Assembly: GCF_004339565.1 (NCBI RefSeq)
Contig: NZ_SMFZ01000002.1
Coordinates: 1,426,001 to 1,490,000, forward strand
Source of the DNA: Pseudonocardia endophytica
Lineage (GTDB): Bacteria; Actinomycetota; Actinomycetes; Mycobacteriales; Pseudonocardiaceae
Length of the DNA: 64,000 bases
Direction of reading: 5' to 3'
Shown here: positions 48,805-58,621 of the stretch, in pieces
Layout of the letters: the number at the start of each line of letters is the position of its first letter
Numbering within the stretch: the first letter of the stretch is position 1
Program-made: the position numbers and the translations under genes
Notes under the pieces: generated by a model
The model's input: the letters and a program-made list of their open reading frames with translations, nothing else
Told to the model about the DNA's origin: nothing
Databases searched by the model: none

Positions 48805-50478
48805 TCACTTGAGGTCGGCCTCCTCGGCCCTCAGGACCCACTGCGCGAAGCGCTCCTCGCCGTCGCGCTGGGCGGCGAAGTTCCGCACGACCCGCTCGAC
48901 GTAGTCGGGCAGCTCGGCGCTGGTGATCTTCAGGCCGCGCAGCTTGCGTCCGAAGCCCGCGTCCAGCCCGAGCCCGCCACCCAGGTGCACCTGGAAGCCC
49001 TCGACCTGGTTGCCGTCGGAGTCGGTGACGATCTGGCCCTTGAGCCCGATGTCGGCGACCTGCGTGCGGGCGCAGGCGTTCGGACAACCGTTGAGGTGCA
49101 ACGAGATCGGCACGTCGGGCACGACGTCGGCGAGGCGCTTCTCCAGGTCCTCGACGACCCGGATCGCCCGCTCCTTCGTCTCCACGATCGCCAGCTTGCA
49201 GAACTCGATGCCGGTGCACGCCATCGTCGAACGACGCCAGGTCGACGGCTGGGCGGGCAGGCCCAGCGTGTTCAGCTCGGCCAGCAGGTCGTCGAGCTTC
49301 TCGTCGGCGACGTCCAGCACGACGATCTTCTGGTACGGCGTGAACCGGATCCGGTCCGAGCCGGCGCGCTCGGCGGCGTCCGCGACGGCCGTCAGCGTCG
49401 TTCCCGACACGCGGCCGGACGGCGGGGCGACGCCGACGTAGTTGCGGCCGTCCTTCTGCCTGTACACGCCGACATGGTCGATCGGCCGATCGGGCGTCGT
49501 GGGCGCGGGGCCGTCGATCAGCTTGCGCCCCAGGTACTCGTCCTCCAGGACCCGGCGGAACTCCTCGGCGCCCCAGTCGGCGATCAGGAACTTGATCCGG
49601 GCACGGTGACGCAGGCGCCGGTAGCCGTAGTCGCGGAACACCTGCACGACGCCGTGCCACACGTCGGGCACCTCGTCGAGCGGCACCCAGGCCCCGAGGC
49701 GCTGCGCGATCTTCGGGTTCGTGGACAGGCCGCCGCCGACCCACAGGTCGAAACCGGGCCCGTGCTCCGGGTGCTCGACGCCGACGAACGAGATGTCGTT
49801 GACCTCGTGCGCGACGTCCTGCTGCCAGGAGATCGCGGTCTTGAACTTGCGCGGCAGGTTCGAGAGCTCGCGGTCGCCGATGAAGCGACGGACGATCTCG
49901 TCGACGGCGGGGGTCGCGTCGACCTTCTCGGCGTCGGCGACACCGGCCACCGGCGATCCGAGCACGACGCGCGGGCAGTCGCCGCAGGCCTCGGTCGTCT
50001 GCATGCCGAGCGGCTCGATCAGGTTCCAGATCGCCGGGACGTCCTCGACGCGGATCCAGTGGTACTGGATGTTCTCCCGGTCGGTGACGTCGGCGGTGTC
50101 GCGGCCGTACCGCGTCGAGACCTCACCGAGCGCGCGCAGCTGCGCGACGGTGACCCCGCCGCCGTCGAGACGTACGCGCATCATGAAGTACTCGTCGTCG
50201 AGCTCCTCGGGCTCGAGCGCAGCCGTGCGGCCGCCGTCGATCCCGGGGCGGCGCTGCGTGTAGAGGCCCATCCAGCGGAAGCGGCCCCGCAGGTCGGCCG
50301 GGTCGATCGAGTCGAAGCCCCGCTTGGCGTAGACGTTCTCGATCCGCGCCCGGACGTTGAGCGGGTTGTCGTCCTTCTTGCTCCGCTCGTTCGGGTTCAA
50401 CGGCTCGCGGTGGCCGAGCTTCCACTGCCCCTGGCCCTTGGCGCGGGCAGGCTTCGTGTCAGCGGAGGTGGGCGCCAT
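48805..50478 (-). CDS. Ferredoxin-dependent assimilatory sulfite reductase
   Basis: A 557-residue siroheme/[4Fe-4S] reductase converting sulfite to sulfide with ferredoxin, matching mycobacterial SirA (formerly NirA) in length and motifs. Two NIR_SIR halves are seen. The cluster cysteines are in CTGIEFCKLA and NGCPNACAR near residues 400-460, and the first half has ACGDCPR near 165 and MGLYTQRR near 70, the Tyr and Cys positions that are cross-linked in the M. tuberculosis enzyme. The N-terminal tail is lysine-rich. ATG 50478 with GGGAG upstream. First structural gene of the operon, 83 bp after a leader peptide. Confidence 0.93.
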   Translation of the reverse strand: MAPTSADTKPARAKGQGQWKLGHREPLNPNERSKKDDNPLNVRARIENVYAKRGFDSIDPADLRGRFRWMGLYTQRRPGIDGGRTAALEPEELDDEYFMMRVRLDGGGVTVAQLRALGEVSTRYGRDTADVTDRENIQYHWIRVEDVPAIWNLIEPLGMQTTEACGDCPRVVLGSPVAGVADAEKVDATPAVDEIVRRFIGDRELSNLPRKFKTAISWQQDVAHEVNDISFVGVEHPEHGPGFDLWVGGGLSTNPKIAQRLGAWVPLDEVPDVWHGVVQVFRDYGYRRLRHRARIKFLIADWGAEEFRRVLEDEYLGRKLIDGPAPTTPDRPIDHVGVYRQKDGRNYVGVAPPSGRVSGTTLTAVADAAERAGSDRIRFTPYQKIVVLDVADEKLDDLLAELNTLGLPAQPSTWRRSTMACTGIEFCKLAIVETKERAIRVVEDLEKRLADVVPDVPISLHLNGCPNACARTQVADIGLKGQIVTDSDGNQVEGFQVHLGGGLGLDAGFGRKLRGLKITSAELPDYVERVVRNFAAQRDGEERFAQWVLRAEEADLK

Positions 50479-50561
50479 GTGGTGGGTGCTCCCAAGTCGG
50501 GTTCCGGCGCAGCGCAGAGCGCGACGTCATGCGGCGCCGGGAAAGATCGTGCAGGGGGCCG

Positions 50562-50648
50562 TCAGCAGGAACGCAGACAGAGCGCGCTGTTCGTCCTGCG
50601 GAGGTCGACGTGGCGACGGGCCACGAGACGCAGACGAAGAGCGGTCAC
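50562..50648 (-). CDS. Cysteine-type leader peptide of the sulfur operon
   Basis: GTG at 50648 opens 28 codons: the peptide contains LRLVARRHVDLRR, then NSALC, and ends LRSC before TGA (50564-50562). The RRHVDL and SALC motifs mark the small leader peptides found before actinobacterial sulfur operons. Two cysteine codons near the end suggest that ribosome stalling on low Cys-tRNA controls sulfite reductase expression. The start lies 18 bp from a TGTCCGGACA palindrome. The 83 bp between the leader and the reductase gene hold GC-rich segments able to fold, but I could not define exclusive hairpins by eye. Confidence 0.8.
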   Translation of the reverse strand: MTALRLRLVARRHVDLRRTNSALCLRSC

Positions 50649-50666
50649 CCTGTCAGAGTGCCATGC

Positions 50667-50676
50667 TGTCCGGACA
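50667..50676. promoter_or_regulatory. TGTCCGGACA palindrome upstream of the sulfur operon leader
   Basis: Perfect 10-bp palindrome 18 bp upstream of the leader start codon on the minus strand, thus in the promoter region. An identical site is at 44700-44709. A shared regulator of sulfur genes is inferred. Confidence 0.5.
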
Positions 50677-50818
50677 TCAGCCAACGCATGTCCAGCTGGT
50701 GGGAGAGGTCTCACAACGACGTGCCGCCCGACGGTCGAACCCTCGTCCGGGCGTGCCTGCACACCTCGATGGTGACATCGCGGATCGACGGTGGCCAGCG
50801 GCCGTTTCGGTGGGGGGC

Positions 50819-50967
50819 GTGATCGTGGTCCGGGATCCGTACGACGAGCTCGGTGTCGGCTACGCGTCGGCGCGTCGGCCCGACGCGCGGCTCGTGGAGC
50901 GGATCGAGGCCGCACTCGGCGCGGGGACGGTCGTCGACGTCGGAGCGGGGACCGGCTCGTCGTCGCA
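50819..50967 (+). pseudogene. Truncated SAM-methyltransferase start
   Basis: GTG at 50819 begins VRDPYDELGVGYASARRPD (after two residues), then ALGAGTVVDVGAGTGS, the N-terminus and SAM motif I of a class I methyltransferase. After this motif the frame loses similarity and reaches a stop at 51061. Only about 48 residues of some 250 remain, so this is a 5' remnant. The region 50677-50818 before it holds nothing I can identify. Confidence 0.65.
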
Positions 50968-51029
50968 GGATCGTCGTGACCGCGCCGGCCCGACGGATCC
51001 GACCGGCGGGACGCACCAGGCGTCCGCGG

Positions 51030-51093
51030 CCGCCGAGATGCGGTTCAACGGGCTGCGGTGATCGTCAGCTCCCGCTGAGCCGCATCTCGGCGG
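51030..51093. repeat. Inverted repeat with 14-bp perfect arms
   Basis: CCGCCGAGATGCGG (51030-51043) and CCGCATCTCGGCGG (51080-51093), with similarity extending inward to about 30 bp, and a small hairpin TCAGC-TCCC-GCTGA (51065-51078) inside. It ends 50 bp before hemW and lies at the end of the methyltransferase remnant; it may be a terminator or a trace of the deletion event. Confidence 0.65.
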
Positions 51094-51142
51094 GATCGCC
51101 GCGGGCGGACGCCCGGGAGGCGGGCGCGTCTACCGTGGAGGC

Positions 51143-52291
51143 GTGACCCCGTTCGGTGTCTACGTCCACGTGCCGTTCTGCGCGAGCCGGTGCGGGTACT
51201 GCGACTTCAACACCTACACCGCGTCCGAGCTCGACGGTTCCGGCGCGTCCCCCGACGGATGGCTGGAGGCCGCCCGGCGGGAGATCGCCATGGCCGCACG
51301 CAGGCTGGGGCCTCGGCCGGTGGAGACGGTGTTCGTCGGCGGGGGCACGCCGTCGCTGATCGGGGCGTCGCGACTCGGCGCGGTGGTGGAGGAGATCCGT
51401 TCGGAATTCGGTCTCGTGCCGCACGCGGAGGTGACGACGGAGTCCAACCCGGAGTCGACGTCGCCGGAGTTCTTCGCGGACCTGCGATCCGCGGGGTTCA
51501 CGCGCGTCTCGCTGGGCATGCAGTCCGCCGCGCCGCACGTGCTCGCGCTGCTGGAGCGGCGGCACACGCCGGGCCGCGCCGTGGAGGCCGCGCGGGAGGC
51601 GCGGGCGGCCGGGTTCGAGCACGTCAACCTGGACCTGATCTACGCCACGCCCGGCGAGACCGACGACGACCTGCGCCGGTCCGCCGACGCGGTGCTGGAC
51701 GCCGGTGTGGACCACGTGTCCGCGTACGCGCTGATCGTCGAGGACGGGACGGCACTGGCCCGACGGGTGCGTCGCGGCGAGGTGCCGCGCCCGGACGACG
51801 ACGTCGCGGCCGCCCGCTACGAGCTGCTCGACGACCGTCTGCACGCGGCCGGCTTCGGTTGGTACGAGGTGTCGAACTGGTCGTTGCCGGGCGCCGAGTG
51901 CCGGCACAACATGGGCTACTGGCGCGACGGCGACTGGTGGGGTGTCGGGCCCGGCGCGCACTCGCACGTCGACGGCGTGCGCTGGTGGAACGTGAAGCAC
52001 CCGGCCCGGTACGCGTCCCTGCTGGCCGACGGAGCGTCCCCGTCGGACGGGAGCGAGGAGCTGACCGACGACGAGCGCTACACCGAGCGGGTCATGCTCC
52101 GCCTGCGGCTGGCCGAGGGGCTCGATCTCGGCCTCCTGGACGCACCGGGCCGCGCGGCCGCCGACCGAGCACGCGGCGAGGGCCTGCTGCGCCCCTTCAC
52201 CGGTGGCCGCGCCGTCCTGACCCGCCGCGGCCGCCTCCTGGCCGACCGCGTCGTGACCGACCTGCTCACAGCCGCGCCGGTGCGTTCGTGA
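51143..52291 (+). CDS. hemW: Radical SAM haem chaperone HemW (HemN-like)
   Basis: A 382-residue radical SAM protein. The cluster motif is CASRCGYCDFNTYT near residues 13-26, with FVGGGTPSLI near 63 and ESNPES near 95; the C-terminal HemN-type domain includes ECRHNMGYWRDGDWWGVGPG near 250-270 and a winged-helix end. The C-x3-C-x2-C-D-F pattern and the length fit HemW, a haem-binding chaperone, rather than coproporphyrinogen dehydrogenase HemN. GTG 51143 is the start. In M. tuberculosis the related gene (Rv2388c) lies near the same sulfur genes. Confidence 0.92.
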   Translation: MTPFGVYVHVPFCASRCGYCDFNTYTASELDGSGASPDGWLEAARREIAMAARRLGPRPVETVFVGGGTPSLIGASRLGAVVEEIRSEFGLVPHAEVTTESNPESTSPEFFADLRSAGFTRVSLGMQSAAPHVLALLERRHTPGRAVEAAREARAAGFEHVNLDLIYATPGETDDDLRRSADAVLDAGVDHVSAYALIVEDGTALARRVRRGEVPRPDDDVAAARYELLDDRLHAAGFGWYEVSNWSLPGAECRHNMGYWRDGDWWGVGPGAHSHVDGVRWWNVKHPARYASLLADGASPSDGSEELTDDERYTERVMLRLRLAEGLDLGLLDAPGRAAADRARGEGLLRPFTGGRAVLTRRGRLLADRVVTDLLTAAPVRS

Positions 52292-52294
52292 CCG

Positions 52295-52364
52295 CCCTCG
52301 CACAGGTTCCGGTGGCCTCGCACACGCTGGGGCGTGTGCGAGAGCGCCACATCGTGTGCGAGGG
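52295..52364. repeat. 70-bp concentric palindrome between hemW and a lipase gene
   Basis: Inner arms CTCGCACACGC (52317-52327) and GCGTGTGCGAG (52332-52342) around TGGG; outer arms CCCTCGCACA (52295-52304) and TGTGCGAGGG (52355-52364). Both pairs are perfect and share exactly the same centre, 52329.5. It begins three bases after the hemW stop and ends six bases before the next start codon. Confidence 0.8.
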
Positions 52365-52370
52365 CTCGCC

Positions 52371-53153
52371 GTGAGTCCGCGACGACGGCTGGTGCTCCTG
52401 CTGGCGGGCGGCCTGGTGGTGGTCGTGCTGGTCGTCGTGCTGGTGTCCGTCGGCGGCCGGGGACCCGCGTCCGGTGGGCCGGTGGCGCAGGACCGACCCG
52501 GTCCGGTCCTGCTGGTGCCCGGCTACGGCGGGAACCGGACATCGCTCGAGGCGCTGGCCGGGCGACTGCAGGCCTCCGGGCGGCAGGCGGACGTGCTCAC
52601 GCTGGAGGGCGACGGCACCGGGGACCTGAACCGCCAGGTCGATCTGCTGGACCGTGCCGTCGACGACGCGCTCGCCGCCGGCGCGCCGTCCGTCGACGTC
52701 GTCGGATACTCGGCGGGCGGGGTGGTGACCGGGCTCTGGGCGGCCCGCGACGACGGCGCGTCGAAGGCCCGGCGGATCGTCACGCTCGGCTCGCCGCTGC
52801 ACGGGGCACGGATCGCCGCGCTCGGTTCCACGTTCGTGCCCGACGCCTGCCCGGACGCGTGCCGTCAGCTCGCGCCGGGATCGTCGTTGCTGGGGGAGCT
52901 GGACGCGGCGCCGGTGAGCGTGCCGTGGCTCTCGGTCTGGACCACCGGCGACGAGACCGTCACCCCGCCGGACAGCGCCCGCCTGGAGGGCGCGACGAAC
53001 GTCGAACTCCAGCGGTTCTGCCCGGGCGCCGCGGTCACCCACTCCGGCCTGCCCAGCGACCCGGCGGTGACCGGCCTGGTCCGGCGGGCCCTGTCCACCG
53101 ACCCGATCGGCGCCGCCCCCGCCGACTGCGGCACCCTCCGCGCCGCCGCCTGA
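52371..53153 (+). CDS. Membrane-anchored or secreted lipase/esterase-like hydrolase
   Basis: A 260-residue alpha/beta hydrolase. The N-terminus is basic then hydrophobic (SPRRRLVLLLAGGLVVVVLV), a signal anchor or signal peptide. Then VLLVPGYGGNRTSLEALA gives the oxyanion region, DVVGYSAGGVVTGLWAA the serine nucleophile near 108, and WTTGDETVTPPDSA and AAVTHSGLPSD contain the likely Asp and His. Two cysteines (CPDAC) may form a disulfide, fitting an extracytoplasmic location. The substrate is unknown; triacylglycerol lipase of the Est/LipA type is likely. GTG 52371 directly follows a 70-bp palindrome that also touches the hemW stop. Confidence 0.82.
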   Translation: MSPRRRLVLLLAGGLVVVVLVVVLVSVGGRGPASGGPVAQDRPGPVLLVPGYGGNRTSLEALAGRLQASGRQADVLTLEGDGTGDLNRQVDLLDRAVDDALAAGAPSVDVVGYSAGGVVTGLWAARDDGASKARRIVTLGSPLHGARIAALGSTFVPDACPDACRQLAPGSSLLGELDAAPVSVPWLSVWTTGDETVTPPDSARLEGATNVELQRFCPGAAVTHSGLPSDPAVTGLVRRALSTDPIGAAPADCGTLRAAA

Positions 53154-53230
53154 CGCCGCTTCCCCGTTCGGGGCGGGCGTACCCGGTCGGCGCGAGCGGA
53201 GCTCTCGTCCGGCCCGGTCGGGCGGATGGG

Positions 53231-54072
53231 TCAGCTCGTGACGTCCTTCGTGGCCAGGTTCGCCCACGCCGCACCGAACGCGACGGCCACATAGGACAGT
53301 TGGACGAGCGCGCCGGTGCTCACGGAGTCGTAGAGCACCGGGTCGCGGAACAGGTCGACCCAGGCCAGCCAGTGCGTCGTCGGCAGGAACTGCTCGATTG
53401 CGCCCGCGGCGTCCAGCGGTTGCAGCGACGCGCTCGTCACGACGACCGCCAGCACGCCGAGCGCGGCGGCCAGGGGCGAGTCGGTGAGCGTCGAGAAGAA
53501 GATCCCGATCGCGCCGAGGGCGAGCATGCACAGCGCGAGGTAACCGACGGTCAGCATGGTCCGGGTCACGAGGTCGACGGGCTCGATCACCGGCCCGGAC
53601 AGCGACGGCACCGCGCCGAACCCGACGACGGTGGGCGTCGCCCCGCCCGTCGAACCACCGAATCCGAACGCGGCGATCCCCACGATGTACGACGTCACCG
53701 TCACCAGTGCGACCGACAGCAGCGTGAACACCGCGACCGACACGAGCTTCGCCGCGAGCAGCCGCAACCGGCTGACCGGGCGGACCAGCAGGTAGCGCAG
53801 CATCCCGGTGGACGCCTCACCGGCCACGGCGTCCCCGGACACGACGGCCACCGTGATCGGCAGGAACACCGGCAGCACGAGCGCGAGCGCCGCCGCCGGG
53901 TAGATCTGCCCGTTCGACACGACCGCGGACAGGAACGCCTGACCGCGCCCGGGCGGGGGCGCGAGCCCCGTCACCGCCAGCAGCACGGCGACCAGCGCCG
54001 GAAGCGCGCAGAGCAGCGCCCAGCAGAGCCACACCCGTCGGCGCCGCAGCATCAGCGCCAGCTCGACCCCGA

Positions 54073-54076
<4 letters not shown>
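53231..54076 (-). CDS. ABC-2 type transporter permease
   Basis: A 281-residue membrane protein with about six helices: VWLCWALLCALPALVAVLLA near 15-35, AALALVLPVFLPITVAVV near 60-77, a long central segment ending LVSVAVFTLLSVALVTVTSY near 115, a loop with GFGGSTGGATPTVVG, TMLTVGYLALCMLALGAIGIFF near 170, and ALGVLAVVVTSASL near 205. It has the ABC-2 layout with DAVAGEASTGMLRYLLVRPV near 85. It ends an operon with the ATPase (four-base overlap) and a RseB-like protein. Substrate unknown; drug or lipid export is typical. Confidence 0.88.
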
Positions 54077-55148
<1,072 letters not shown>

Positions 55149-55152
<4 letters not shown>

Positions 55153-56306
55153 GGGCGGACCTCGTTCAGCAGCCGGGTCGCACCGAGCTCGAGCACGTGC
55201 GGGGCGACGGTGCCGGCGAGCAGATAGCCGCCCCGCCGCCGTCGCATCACGACGACCGACAGCGCGGGCGTCGCGACCCGGACCGCCCGGTCCGGCGGGA
55301 ATCCCAGGATCGGCCCGCCCCCGGCCGACCCGGCGCTCGCGATGATCTGGCGCGCGACGTCGCGTCCGGCCGGGACCAGCACGAACCGTCCGATTCCGTT
55401 GCCGTACACGGCGACGCCGGGCAGGACGCCGAAGCTCTCGTCGACCGGGAGGTCCACCCGCGGCCTGCCGGCGAGCGTGTCCGGCGGCGGGGGAGCGTCC
55501 AGCCCGCGCAGCACGGCGGCCAGGTCGCCGGGCTGCGCCACGACCCGTTCCGCCCCGGGCGGGGCCGTCGGGCGGATCGCGGAGTCCGGAGGGGCGCCGA
55601 GGTCGACGGTCTCGAACTCGGTGTCGACGACGGGTGCCGCGGAGTCCGGGACGCCGCGCGCGCCCACCCGTAGGGCCAGCGGCAGGGCACCGCCCGCGAC
55701 CGGCAGCGCCCACACGTCGATCCGGGAGATCGTCGTGTCCGGGTCCGACGGGGAAACGCGCAGGCCGGGCGCGTCGTACCCGGCGATCCGCCGCGGCGGC
55801 AGCGCGACGACGGGATCGGCCACGGTGATGCCGAGCAGGCGGCGAGCCAGGTCGGCGGGCGCTAGGTCGGACGCGCGCGGCAGCCGGACCGGCGGGATCG
55901 GGCGCACGGTCGTCAGGCGCGTGAAGCCGTAGTCCCAGACGTACTCGGTGTCGCCGGCCCGGTAGGCGTCGATCTCCCCGACGGGGGTGAGCTGGTCGAT
56001 CCGCCACCGGTCGGCGGCCGCGACCTGCACGCGGATCCGGGTCGTGGTGGACAGCAGCGCCGCCGTCGTCTCCAGGTTCGGGATGTCCGGCAGGCCGAGT
56101 CCGCCCGCGCTGCTCGCCACCCCGGTGTGCGGGACCACACCGGAAAGCACGGCGTCACGCAGCCGCGCGGGGTCGGAGCCGGGCCCGGAGGCCTCGCTCA
56201 CCGGCAGCCAGCGGTCCGCCGACCCGGCCGCGAGCAGCGCGGTGGCGCCGGCACCGACCAGCAGCCACCTGCGCCCGAAGCGGCGGGGAGGAGACACACG
56301 TTCCAC
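55149..56306 (-). CDS. Exported LolA/RseB-like protein of the ABC operon
   Basis: A 385-residue protein with an N-terminal export signal (RRFGRRWLLVGAGATALLAAG), where two arginine pairs precede a hydrophobic core. The mature part is beta-rich, with repeated segments RIRVQVAAADRWRIDQLT and EYVWDYGFTRLTTV resembling the LolA/RseB fold that binds lipid or a partner protein; C-terminal part has another such block (RVATPALSVVVMRRRRGGYLLAG). The sequence is related to proteins found as first gene with ABC-2 exporters. The molecular role is inferred, not shown. GTG 56306 is chosen, GTG 56297 possible. First gene of the three-gene operon. Confidence 0.75.
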
Positions 56307-56392
56307 CGTGCCACAACCCGGCACGACGCCCCCGTCGCCGATTACGGCGCCTAGAATGAACCGACGAGCAGGGGAAGGGGGTCCGGGCGCCG

Positions 56393-57409
56393 ATGAACGC
56401 CGACGAGCGTCGCTTCGCGGTCCTGCAGGCGATCGTCGCGGACTACGTCTCCACGCACGAGCCCGTCGGGTCGAAGGCGATCGTGGACCGGCACAACCTC
56501 GGTGTGTCCAGCGCCACCGTCCGCAACGACATGGCCGTGCTGGAGGAGGACGGGCTCATCGCCCAGCCGCACACGAGCGCGGGCCGGATCCCGACCGACA
56601 AGGGCTACCGCCAGTTCGTCGACCGGATCTCGCAGGTCAAGCCGCTGTCGCCGGCCGAACGTAGAGCGGTCCAGACGTTCCTCGAGGGTGCGGTCGACCT
56701 GGACGACGTGCTGCGCCGCAGCGTCCGGCTGCTGGCCCAGCTGACCCGGCAGGTCGCCGTCGTCCAGTACCCGACGCTGACCCGCTCGACGGTGCGCCAC
56801 CTCGAGGTGGTCGCGCTGACGCCGGCCCGCCTGATGCTCGTGCTGATCACCGATTCCGGCCGGGTGGACCAGCGCGTCGTCGACCTCGGTGACGTGCTCG
56901 ACGACGCCGACGTGGCCCGGATCCGCGACATCCTCAACGGCGCGCTGGCCGGCCAGCGCCTCGGCGAGGCGTCGGCCAAGGTGGCCGAGCTCCCGGAGAC
57001 CGGGCCGGCCGACCTCCGGATGCCGCTCACCGTGATCGCGACGGTGCTGATCGAGACGCTCGTCGAGCACCCCGAGGAGCGGCTCGTGCTCGGCGGCACG
57101 GCCAACCTCACCCGCCACGCGGACTTCCCGGGCACGCTGCGGCAGGTGCTGGAGGCGCTGGAGGAGCAGGTCGTGGTGCTCCGACTGCTGGCCGCCTCGA
57201 AGGACTCCGGCCTGGTCACGGTGCGGATCGGCGAGGAGAACGAGGCCGAGGACCTGCGCGGTGCGTCGGTCGTCACGATCGGCTACGGCGCAGGCACCCC
57301 GCTCGGTGGGATGGGTGTGGTCGGGCCCACCCGGATGGACTATCCCGGCACGATCTCGGCGGTGCATGCCGTCGCCCGGTACGTGGGTGAGATCCTGACC
57401 GGGCGTTAG
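56393..57409 (+). CDS. hrcA: Heat-inducible transcription repressor HrcA
   Basis: A 338-residue HrcA. N-terminal winged helix: RRFAVLQAIVADYVSTHEPV, GSKAIV, then GVSSATVRNDMAVLEEDGLI near residues 35-57, and QPHTSAGRIPTDKGYR with the P-T-x-x-G-Y-R wing; the GAF-like C-terminal domain includes LVLGGTANLTRHADF and ending PTRMDYPGTISAVHAVARYV. It represses heat-shock genes at CIRCE elements. No CIRCE was found upstream of it here; TAGAAT at 56353 may be its -10 box. Followed by dnaJ2, as in mycobacteria. Confidence 0.96.
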   Translation: MNADERRFAVLQAIVADYVSTHEPVGSKAIVDRHNLGVSSATVRNDMAVLEEDGLIAQPHTSAGRIPTDKGYRQFVDRISQVKPLSPAERRAVQTFLEGAVDLDDVLRRSVRLLAQLTRQVAVVQYPTLTRSTVRHLEVVALTPARLMLVLITDSGRVDQRVVDLGDVLDDADVARIRDILNGALAGQRLGEASAKVAELPETGPADLRMPLTVIATVLIETLVEHPEERLVLGGTANLTRHADFPGTLRQVLEALEEQVVVLRLLAASKDSGLVTVRIGEENEAEDLRGASVVTIGYGAGTPLGGMGVVGPTRMDYPGTISAVHAVARYVGEILTGR

Positions 57410-57460
57410 TGAGGGCCTCCAGCCCGCCGACGACACGAAGGACTTGAGGACACAAACCAG

Positions 57461-58621
57461 GTGGCACGCGACTACTACGGGATCCTGGGCGTCGAACAGG
57501 GCGCGGGACCCGACGAGATCAAACGCGCCTACCGGCGTCTGGCCAGGGAACTCCACCCCGACGTCAATCCGGCCCCGGAGTCGCAGGAGCGCTTCCGCGA
57601 GGTCAGCACGGCGTACGAGGTACTGAGCGACCCGGAGAAGAAGCGGATCGTCGACCTCGGCGGCGACCCGCTCGACAGCCGCGGCGGAGGCGGCGGGGGC
57701 GGTGACCCGTTCGCCGGGTTCGGCGGCTTCGGCGACATCATGGACGCGTTCTTCGGCAGTGCCGGAGGAGGCCGCGGCCGCGGACCGCGCAGCCGGGTCC
57801 AGCCGGGCGCGGACGCGCTCATCCGCATGCAGCTCACGCTGCAGGAATGTTCGACGGGCGTGCAGCGCGACCTGACGGTGGACACGGCGGTGCTGTGCTC
57901 CGAGTGCTCCGGCTCCGGATGCGCGCCGGGCACCCACCCCACCGCCTGCGACACCTGCGGCGGCCAGGGCGAGATCCAGAGCGTGCAGCGCTCGTTCCTC
58001 GGACAGGTCGTCACGGCACGTCCGTGCCCGACGTGCCGTGGTTTCGGGGAGGTCATCCCGGACCCGTGCCGCCAGTGCGCGGGCGACGGACGCGTGCGCT
58101 CCCGCCGGTCGGTCGGCGTGCGGATCCCGGCCGGTGTCGCCGAGGGGATGCGCGTGCGCCTGGCCGGGCAGGGCGAGGTCGGTGCGGGCGGCGGCCCGGC
58201 CGGTGACCTGTACGTCGAGGTCGAGGAGAGCCCGCACGAGATCTTCTCGCGCGACGGTGCCGACCTGCACTGCACGCTGCCGCTGCCGATGACGGCCGCG
58301 GCACTGGGCGCGACGCTGCCGCTGACACTGCTCGACGGCACCGTCGAGGAGCTGGACATCGAGGCCGGGACGCAGCACGGCACGGTCCGGACGCTGCGCG
58401 GCAAGGGCATGCCCCGGCTGCGCTCCACCGGCCGGGTGGACGGTCAGGGCGACCTGATGGTGCACGTCGAGGTCGCGACGCCGACGAAGCTCGACCGGGA
58501 GCAGACCGAGCTGCTGCGCCAGCTGGCCCAGCTCCGCGGTGAGGAGCAGCCGGACCTCGTGGGCGGCTCGCGCAACGGGCACGGTCTGTTCTCCCGGCTG
58601 CGGGACTGGGGCCACCGCTGA
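57461..58621 (+). CDS. dnaJ2: Chaperone DnaJ (DnaJ2)
   Basis: A 386-residue type I Hsp40. J domain with LARELHPDVNPAPES and the HPD triad near residue 30; a glycine-rich linker (GGGGGGDPFAGFGGFGD); four zinc-binding CxxCxGxG modules CSECSGSGC, CDTCGGQGE, CPTCRGFGE and CRQCAGDGR between 145 and 215; then the C-terminal substrate domains. It stimulates DnaK and delivers clients. GTG 57461. Its stop overlaps the rsmE start region. Position after hrcA equals Rv2373c, DnaJ2. Confidence 0.96.
   Translation: MARDYYGILGVEQGAGPDEIKRAYRRLARELHPDVNPAPESQERFREVSTAYEVLSDPEKKRIVDLGGDPLDSRGGGGGGGDPFAGFGGFGDIMDAFFGSAGGGRGRGPRSRVQPGADALIRMQLTLQECSTGVQRDLTVDTAVLCSECSGSGCAPGTHPTACDTCGGQGEIQSVQRSFLGQVVTARPCPTCRGFGEVIPDPCRQCAGDGRVRSRRSVGVRIPAGVAEGMRVRLAGQGEVGAGGGPAGDLYVEVEESPHEIFSRDGADLHCTLPLPMTAAALGATLPLTLLDGTVEELDIEAGTQHGTVRTLRGKGMPRLRSTGRVDGQGDLMVHVEVATPTKLDREQTELLRQLAQLRGEEQPDLVGGSRNGHGLFSRLRDWGHR

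Noticed and set aside
56340..56392. CIRCE operator upstream of hrcA
   Set aside because: No TTAGCACTC/GAGTGCTAA-like inverted repeat is present in the gap before hrcA.
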